From Desulfobacteraceae bacterium (GTDB taxonomy: Bacteria > Desulfobacterota > Desulfobacteria > Desulfobacterales > UBA11574), in the NCBI GenBank assembly GCA_002868985.1, contig PKTV01000270.1, positions 1 through 10,535 on the forward strand: a DNA stretch of 10,535 bases. The letters run 5' to 3'. Position 1 is the first letter of the stretch, and each line of letters opens with the position of its first letter. Position numbers and translations under genes: made by a program. The notes under the pieces are model-generated. The model ran no database searches. It saw only the letters and a program-made list of their open reading frames with translations, and was not told where the DNA came from. Positions 6,904 to 10,535 of this stretch are shown here, in pieces.

Positions 6904-7246
6904 TTGATATTCCACGGGTCGCGCGTAAAGAAAACGTATATCCTAAATCGTCGTAACATGCATTGGACAAGAAGTTTGATGATGTCAAAAGAATCTGATA
7001 AGAGACTTTTTATGAATTCATCAGGTTTGATTAATACAATGAGCCTGCTCGTGTCAACAGCATTGACCGAACGCCGGTAACTATCGGGTCTGTGTCTTTT
7101 GCAAAAGTTTTAAAGTTTTTCTGTTAATTTCCGAAAATAACAATAAATCGGTTGAACCGGATCATACCTTCCCATGACCATGTTAGGACCCAAAAACGCT
7201 GTCGTCCGGGAACCACCACATATCACTGATAGCAGGGGGGTACTGC
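6904..7246. other. Divergent intergenic region between pfaD and the DHH/CBS gene
   Basis: About 340 bases with no supported gene. The best minus-strand promoter candidate for pfaD is TTGACA (7057-7052) with TATTAA (7036-7031), but the 15-base spacer is short. An odd palindrome CGGTTGAACCG (7149-7159) could be an operator. No good promoter was found for the plus-strand gene. Confidence 0.5.
7031..7057 (-). promoter_or_regulatory. Possible pfaD promoter
   Basis: Minus-strand TTGACA (7057-7052), spacer of 15, then TATTAA (7036-7031), which matches the -10 consensus at four of six positions. Transcription would start near 7025, leaving a leader of about 120 bases. The spacer is shorter than ideal, so confidence is low. 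Confidence 0.25.
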
Positions 7247-8545
7247 ATGCAAGTTGTGACCACACACAAGAACACCGATTTTGATGCGATGGCCTCGACC
7301 ATAGCGGCTTCTATTTTGTATCCGGAGGCCGTCCCTGTCCTTCCGAAACAGGTAAATCCAAATGTTAAAGCCTTTTTATCCATTCACAAGGATATCTTTA
7401 AAACATCCTCATTTGACGATATTCCTCTTGACGATGTAAAGCGATTGATCGTTGTTGACATCAACAGCTGGGGACGGCTCGGCAGGATCCGGGGGCTGAA
7501 AAAGAGTAAAAATTTAGAGATTCTTCTGTGGGATCACCATTCCAATGTGGGAGACATAAAACCGACGTGGAAATGCCAGGAGCCGGTGGGGGCAAACATT
7601 ACCCTTATGGTTCGACAGTTAAAGCAGGAAAAGAAAATTTTAACCCCGATACAGGCCACGCTTTTTTTAGCGGGTCTGTATGAAGATACCGGAAATCTTA
7701 CCTTTCCCGCTTCGACTGCCGAAGATGCATATGCCGCGGCGTACCTGCTTGAACGTAAAGCCGATTTGAACATCATCAGTTCATTTTTGCGTCCGGCTTA
7801 TGGAGAAAAACAGAAAAACGTTCTTTTCGAGATGCTGCGATCTGCAAAAAGAGACAAGGTGAACGGATACAGTGTCAGTCTTAACAAACTGAACTTAAAA
7901 GACTATGTGGATAACCTTGCCGTCGTGGTCCATATGTACAGAGAGATTCTTAATGTAGATGCCGCTTTTGGCATATTTATGGACGAGGAGCGCAACCGGT
8001 GCATGATCATCGGCAGGAGCAATGCCGACGGTCTCGATATCGGCTTGATCATGCGGAGCATGGGCGGCGGCGGACACCCGGCCGCCGGCTCCGCTGTACT
8101 CAAACCGGTTAACCCGGATGCCGTTGAGGATATGATTCGTGAACTGATCCAAGGAAATCAACAGGCATCCGTACAGATCAGTGATTTGATGTCTTTTCCT
8201 GTTTATACGGTGCCGCCGGACACCAGCATGAAAAAAGTGGCGTCCATGTTAAGAAAAAAAGGCTGTACAGGCTTTCCGGTGGTTGAGGATGGAAAACTTG
8301 TGGGCATGATTTCGAGAAGAGACTTTAAGAAATTAAAAAAAGAATCCCAGCTAAAGGCGCCGGTAAAAGCATTTATGAAAACAGATGTTATGACGATTGC
8401 TCCCGGAAAAAGTCCCACAGAAGCAGCCCGACTTATGGTCAAACACGACATTGGCCGGCTTCCCGTGGTTGAAAATGAGAACATACTCGGAATCCTGACA
8501 CGGTCAGATACCATGCTCTATTTTTATTATCTTTTACCGGATTGA
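7247..8545 (+). CDS. DHH-family phosphoesterase with two C-terminal CBS domains
   Basis: Protein of 432 residues with a strong Shine-Dalgarno (AGGGGGG, 7234-7240) six bases before the ATG. Metal-binding DHH motifs appear in order: H7-x3-D11-x-D13 (HKNTDFDA), D71 in IVVDIN, D96-H97-H98 (LWDHHSN), and D147 in GLYEDTGN. The DHHA1 substrate-binding glycine motif GGGGHPAAGSA is at 273-283. Two CBS domains follow (about 311-366 and 373-432), which usually sense adenine nucleotides. DHH proteins hydrolyse phosphodiesters in nanoRNA, cyclic dinucleotides or pAp, and all metal ligands seem intact, so the enzyme should be active. In many deltaproteobacteria a DHH-CBS-CBS module is fused ahead of a tRNA nucleotidyltransferase/poly(A) polymerase domain. 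This gene ends cleanly after the second CBS with no trace of that domain downstream. Soluble and cytoplasmic. It diverges from pfaD, and no functional link to it is apparent. Confidence 0.93.
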   Translation: MQVVTTHKNTDFDAMASTIAASILYPEAVPVLPKQVNPNVKAFLSIHKDIFKTSSFDDIPLDDVKRLIVVDINSWGRLGRIRGLKKSKNLEILLWDHHSNVGDIKPTWKCQEPVGANITLMVRQLKQEKKILTPIQATLFLAGLYEDTGNLTFPASTAEDAYAAAYLLERKADLNIISSFLRPAYGEKQKNVLFEMLRSAKRDKVNGYSVSLNKLNLKDYVDNLAVVVHMYREILNVDAAFGIFMDEERNRCMIIGRSNADGLDIGLIMRSMGGGGHPAAGSAVLKPVNPDAVEDMIRELIQGNQQASVQISDLMSFPVYTVPPDTSMKKVASMLRKKGCTGFPVVEDGKLVGMISRRDFKKLKKESQLKAPVKAFMKTDVMTIAPGKSPTEAARLMVKHDIGRLPVVENENILGILTRSDTMLYFYYLLPD

Positions 8546-8563
8546 AAACAGAACCAATAAGCC

Positions 8564-8612
8564 AGAAAGAGAAAAGAGAAAATAGAAAAGAGGAAAGAGG
8601 ATAAGGGAAACC
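8564..8612. repeat. Purine-rich heptanucleotide array (7 units)
   Basis: Seven consecutive 7-base units: agaaaga, gaaaaga, gaaaata, gaaaaga, ggaaaga, ggataag, ggaaacc. The consensus is close to GAAAAGA. The array starts 18 bases after the DHH/CBS stop codon. It shares the 7-base period, though not the sequence, of the array inside pfaA. Confidence 0.8.
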
Positions 8613-8615
8613 ACC

Positions 8616-8657
8616 CCGCCCGCTTCGCCTGAGCGAGCCCAATGCTTGCGATGGCGG
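8616..8657. repeat. GC-rich palindromic element
   Basis: Outer arms CCGCC (8616-8620) and GGCGG (8653-8657) enclose a hairpin GCTTCGC (8622-8628), loop CTGA, GCGAGC (8633-8638), whose stem is perfect except for one bulged T. There is no T-run after it, so it is not a standard intrinsic terminator. It resembles a REP-like palindromic unit and lies exactly between two oppositely oriented heptamer arrays. Confidence 0.55.
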
Positions 8658-8679
8658 AAAGGTCCATTTGCGGGCATCT

Positions 8680-8700
8680 ATTTTCTAATTCCTATTTTCT
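8680..8700. repeat. Pyrimidine-rich heptamer triplet, inverted relative to the array at 8564-8612
   Basis: Three units: attttct, aattcct, attttct. With the preceding C and T, CTATTTTCT occurs twice (8678-8686 and 8692-8700). Both copies are the exact reverse complement of AGAAAATAG at 8577-8585 in the purine array, so the two arrays can pair across the GC palindrome. Confidence 0.65.
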
Positions 8701-8869
8701 GAAATGAACTTCCAACCCTGGCTCAGACCGATCACCATCACTCTATACTCAAAAAGTCATGTTTGTAATAGTGCATAGGCCAGATCAAGGTATGAGCGAT
8801 ACGAACCAGGGCGGGCAAAGCAAATCCCCTTTATGTAAACACCAAGTCAGATCCTCTGAGTCACATTTT

Positions 8870-9478
8870 TTATTCAATGGGACCAAACAATTTTGCTGCA
8901 TCGGGTTTTGTTGATGACTGTTGGGTTTCTACGGGTCCAAACAGTTTCGCTTCATCTGTTTCTATTATTGACGGTTCGGATTCTATGGGTTCGAATAGTT
9001 TCGGTGACTCGAACGGTGTTGATGTCTTATTGGATGAGGAAAGTGGAGTGCTTTTTTTACGACCTACTGAACGAACGAAAGAATGAGGCATCGGTTTGCG
9101 AGAGGTCAATAGATCTTCTGGGATGGAAATCGTGTCGCCGATGTCGATTTTTTTAATATCCAGTTCGGGATTTGCTTTGGCAATGGCCTTCCAATTTTTA
9201 ACGGTGCCGGTGTACCATTTTGCGATGTGAGAGAGTGTTTCTTCCGGCCAGCGCACCTCGTGCAAATAGAAACGGGGTTCCGGCTCCGCTGGTGAAGGTA
9301 CCTCTATAGCAGGCGTATCGGGCACTGCAACAGGAGTTTCGGGCTTGATTTCAACAGGGGAGGGCGGCACTTCAGGTGCCGGTTGGAGCGGAGGGTGTTG
9401 GTATGCACAACAGTTTAGGATCCAGATAAAGGATAATACCAACAAGATCCGGGCTGTTTTCCGCTGTTCCACAAACAC
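8870..9478 (-). CDS. LysM-domain lipoprotein with C-terminal 18-residue repeats
   Basis: Protein of 202 residues from a GTG start two bases after the stop of the upstream TPR gene, an arrangement typical of translational coupling. An AGGGAG Shine-Dalgarno (minus strand, 9494-9489) lies inside the end of that gene. The N-terminus has basic residues, then a hydrophobic stretch (ILLVLSFIWIL) and Cys23/Cys24, a likely though imperfect lipobox (ILNC/LNCC), so an envelope lipoprotein is inferred. A Pro/Glu-rich spacer (28-69) is followed by one LysM domain (about 73-120, HEVRWPEETLSHIAKWYTG to GDTISIP), a fold that usually binds peptidoglycan. The tail (159-202) carries two and a half copies of an 18-residue repeat built on KLFxPIE, the last ending exactly at the stop codon. 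It is probably a periplasmic or cell-wall-associated partner of the TPR protein. The exact role is unknown. Confidence 0.88.
   Translation of the reverse strand: MFVEQRKTARILLVLSFIWILNCCAYQHPPLQPAPEVPPSPVEIKPETPVAVPDTPAIEVPSPAEPEPRFYLHEVRWPEETLSHIAKWYTGTVKNWKAIAKANPELDIKKIDIGDTISIPEDLLTSRKPMPHSFVRSVGRKKSTPLSSSNKTSTPFESPKLFEPIESEPSIIETDEAKLFGPVETQQSSTKPDAAKLFGPIE
8873..9004 (-). repeat. 54-base coding repeats in the tail of the LysM gene
   Basis: Two full copies and one partial copy of an 18-codon unit: PKLFEPIE, AKLFGPVE and AKLFGPIE begin successive units spaced exactly 18 residues apart. The KLF.P(I/V)E core is conserved while the intervening ten residues vary, which suggests selection on the core motif. 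Confidence 0.75.
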
Positions 9479-9480
9479 AA

Positions 9481-10535
9481 TTATGATACTCCCTTATACT
9501 TTTTAAGCTGATTTAGATATTGTTGTGCCCTTTGATTCTTTGGGTTGATTAGCATAGTTTTTTCAAGATTTTCGATGCATTGCTGTTCTTTTCCCTGTTT
9601 TTGTTGAACCACAGCAAGATTAAATAGCACTTTGTCGAGATAGGGCGGTTTTAGATCAACGACATGAAGAAACATTTTTTCGGCATTTGCAAAATCTTTG
9701 GTTGATGCATAGATAAACCCAAGATTATAAAACGTATCCGAAGGACGGTAGTTTAGATTTTCAGCGTTTTGATAGGCTTTTATGGCTTTTGGGTAATCTT
9801 TTGATTTTGTATAAAGCCTTCCTAAATCAAAGTGGGCTTCAGCATTTTGAGGGTCAACCTCAACCGCCTTGGACAGTAATATTTTGGATGTATCAGGGTT
9901 TTTTATAAAAACACTGTCCGCCTGCCCTCGTAACGCCTTTGAGTAATCCATCTTAATTGTTGACGCATGTGTTGGGTTTTGTGCGATGACCTGCTCAAAC
10001 AATTCAACTGCTCGGTTAAAATTCTTATTGTGCAGCGCTGTTTCAGCCTGTTCCAATACATTGGGTTTTGATGTTTCGGTTTTTGGGGGAGATGGTGCTT
10101 TTATTGGGTGATCCGATGTGGTTTTGGCAACTTTTATCTGGACGTTATTTGCGGTTAAATAACCGTCGGGTTTATCTGGTGATGGTGCCGTTGTTTTGAG
10201 TGCAAGTGCTGTCGGTTTGGGTGGATTGTTTTTCGACGTCAACGCTTTCTGATAAAGACCTGTAATGACCAGAATCATCACCGCCAAAGATACAGCAGAC
10301 ATCCAGAAAAACTGTTTTTTTCGAAGAAGTGTCGGTAAAAGTACAGTAGATACCCAGAAAAACAGTCTTTTTTGAATGCGTGTTGCATAAGATACGGCAG
10401 CAGATGCCCAGGAAAACAGTCTTTTTTGCATGCGTGTTATAAAAGGCATGGCAGCAGATGCCCAGGAAAACAGTCCTTTTCGCATGCGTGTTGCAAAAGA
10501 TACAACAGGCGTCCAGGAAAACCTTTTTTTTCGCA
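9481..10535 (-). CDS. Membrane-anchored TPR protein, 5' end beyond right edge
   Basis: The frame is open from the right edge. The first internal ATG is at 10485, but the reading frame continues upstream in the same repeat pattern to base 10533, so the true start lies at or beyond 10535. Numbering from ATG 10485: residues 1-57 are basic, Trp-rich tandem repeats. A single membrane helix follows (about 58-78, QFFWMSAVSLAVMILVITGLY), then a Pro/Thr/Lys-rich linker (80-142). About four TPR units follow (143-174, 214-247, 250-281, 285-318), with family-type residues such as AEAHFDLGRLY and DTFYNLGFIY. Topology is inferred as inner-membrane anchor with the TPR domain on the periplasmic side. The overall plan resembles accessory TPR proteins of pilus and secretion systems (MshN-like), but no other system component is in view. 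It shares an operon with the LysM lipoprotein gene that starts two bases after its stop. Confidence 0.9.
   Translation of the reverse strand, partial: RKKRFSWTPVVSFATRMRKGLFSWASAAMPFITRMQKRLFSWASAAVSYATRIQKRLFFWVSTVLLPTLLRKKQFFWMSAVSLAVMILVITGLYQKALTSKNNPPKPTALALKTTAPSPDKPDGYLTANNVQIKVAKTTSDHPIKAPSPPKTETSKPNVLEQAETALHNKNFNRAVELFEQVIAQNPTHASTIKMDYSKALRGQADSVFIKNPDTSKILLSKAVEVDPQNAEAHFDLGRLYTKSKDYPKAIKAYQNAENLNYRPSDTFYNLGFIYASTKDFANAEKMFLHVVDLKPPYLDKVLFNLAVVQQKQGKEQQCIENLEKTMLINPKNQRAQQYLNQLKKYKGVS
10270..10533 (-). repeat. 51/54-base tandem repeats encoding the N-terminal anchor of the TPR protein
   Basis: Five successive units on the minus strand start at 10533, 10482, 10428, 10374 and 10323, with periods of 51, 54, 54 and 51 bases. 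Each encodes a basic start followed by an aromatic core: RKKRFSW, RKGLFSW, QKRLFSW, QKRLFFW, RKKQFFW. The last unit runs into the membrane helix. The second and third units are the most similar at DNA level, indicating recent duplication. All length changes are multiples of three, so the frame is kept. The array may continue past the right edge. Confidence 0.85.

Larger units (their letters stand above)
8546..8869. other. Convergent intergenic region with repeats
   Basis: About 324 bases between the ends of the DHH/CBS gene and the LysM gene. The left half holds purine-rich and pyrimidine-rich heptamer arrays around a GC-rich palindrome, listed separately. The right part (8701-8846) shows nothing I can support as a gene or RNA. 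Confidence 0.6.

Noticed and set aside
6898..7080. Plus-strand 60-codon open frame upstream of pfaD
   Set aside because: It overlaps the pfaD start antisense, has no ribosome binding site or recognisable sequence, and lies where promoters are expected.
8564..8700. CRISPR array
   Set aside because: Repeats are 7 bases, contiguous and degenerate, with no spacers and no cas genes.
8847..8871. Plus-strand stem TCAGA-tcc-TCTGA followed by T6 as a terminator for the DHH/CBS gene
   Set aside because: The stem is five pairs with a six-base gap before the T-run and lies 300 bases beyond the stop codon, so support is too weak.

Overview
The window looks like chromosomal DNA from a Gram-negative anaerobe, most likely a Desulfobacterota (deltaproteobacterial) sulfate reducer of the Desulfobacterales type. 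This is inferred from gene content and style: a Pfa-type secondary lipid synthase, a DHH/CBS phosphoesterase of the kind common in that group, a LysM lipoprotein next to an inner-membrane TPR protein, and degenerate heptanucleotide repeats. No rRNA or other marker gene is present to confirm it.

Layout. Positions 1-3723 (minus strand) hold the first 1241 codons of a giant polyketide/fatty-acid synthase of the PfaA type (ketosynthase, malonyl-type acyltransferase, linker, first acyl carrier protein). It runs off the left edge. No stop interrupts this frame, so the whole stretch is one gene. Positions 3724-4489 are a mostly AT-rich divergent control region containing a GC-richer hairpin island, spaced ATCAC/GTGAT half-sites, a palindromic -10 sequence and a structured leader. 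Positions 4490-5077 (plus) encode a small MerR-like DNA-binding protein. Positions 5257-6903 (minus) encode PfaD, the FMN-dependent enoyl reductase partner of Pfa synthases. After a divergent gap comes a stand-alone DHH phosphoesterase with two CBS domains (7247-8545, plus). A convergent intergenic region at 8546-8869 has heptamer arrays in opposite orientations around a GC-rich palindrome. The right end holds a two-gene minus-strand operon: a membrane-anchored TPR protein (runs off the right edge, ends at 9481) and, two bases later, a LysM lipoprotein (8870-9478).

How the genes fit together. PfaA and PfaD belong to one iterative, oxygen-independent synthase that makes an unusual fatty acid or lipid-like polyketide. 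The product cannot be read from this window. The regulator gene is wedged between pfaD and pfaA on the opposite strand, diverging from pfaA and converging on pfaD, so it is the obvious candidate controller. The TPR and LysM proteins look like a separate cell-envelope operon. The most unusual points are a 15-unit heptanucleotide array translated inside the PfaA linker, the abnormal 5' end of pfaA (no ATG, no Shine-Dalgarno, and a 19-codon in-frame ATG ORF ended by a single TGA), the opposed heptamer arrays between convergent genes, and tandem duplication of the membrane-anchor segment of the TPR protein.
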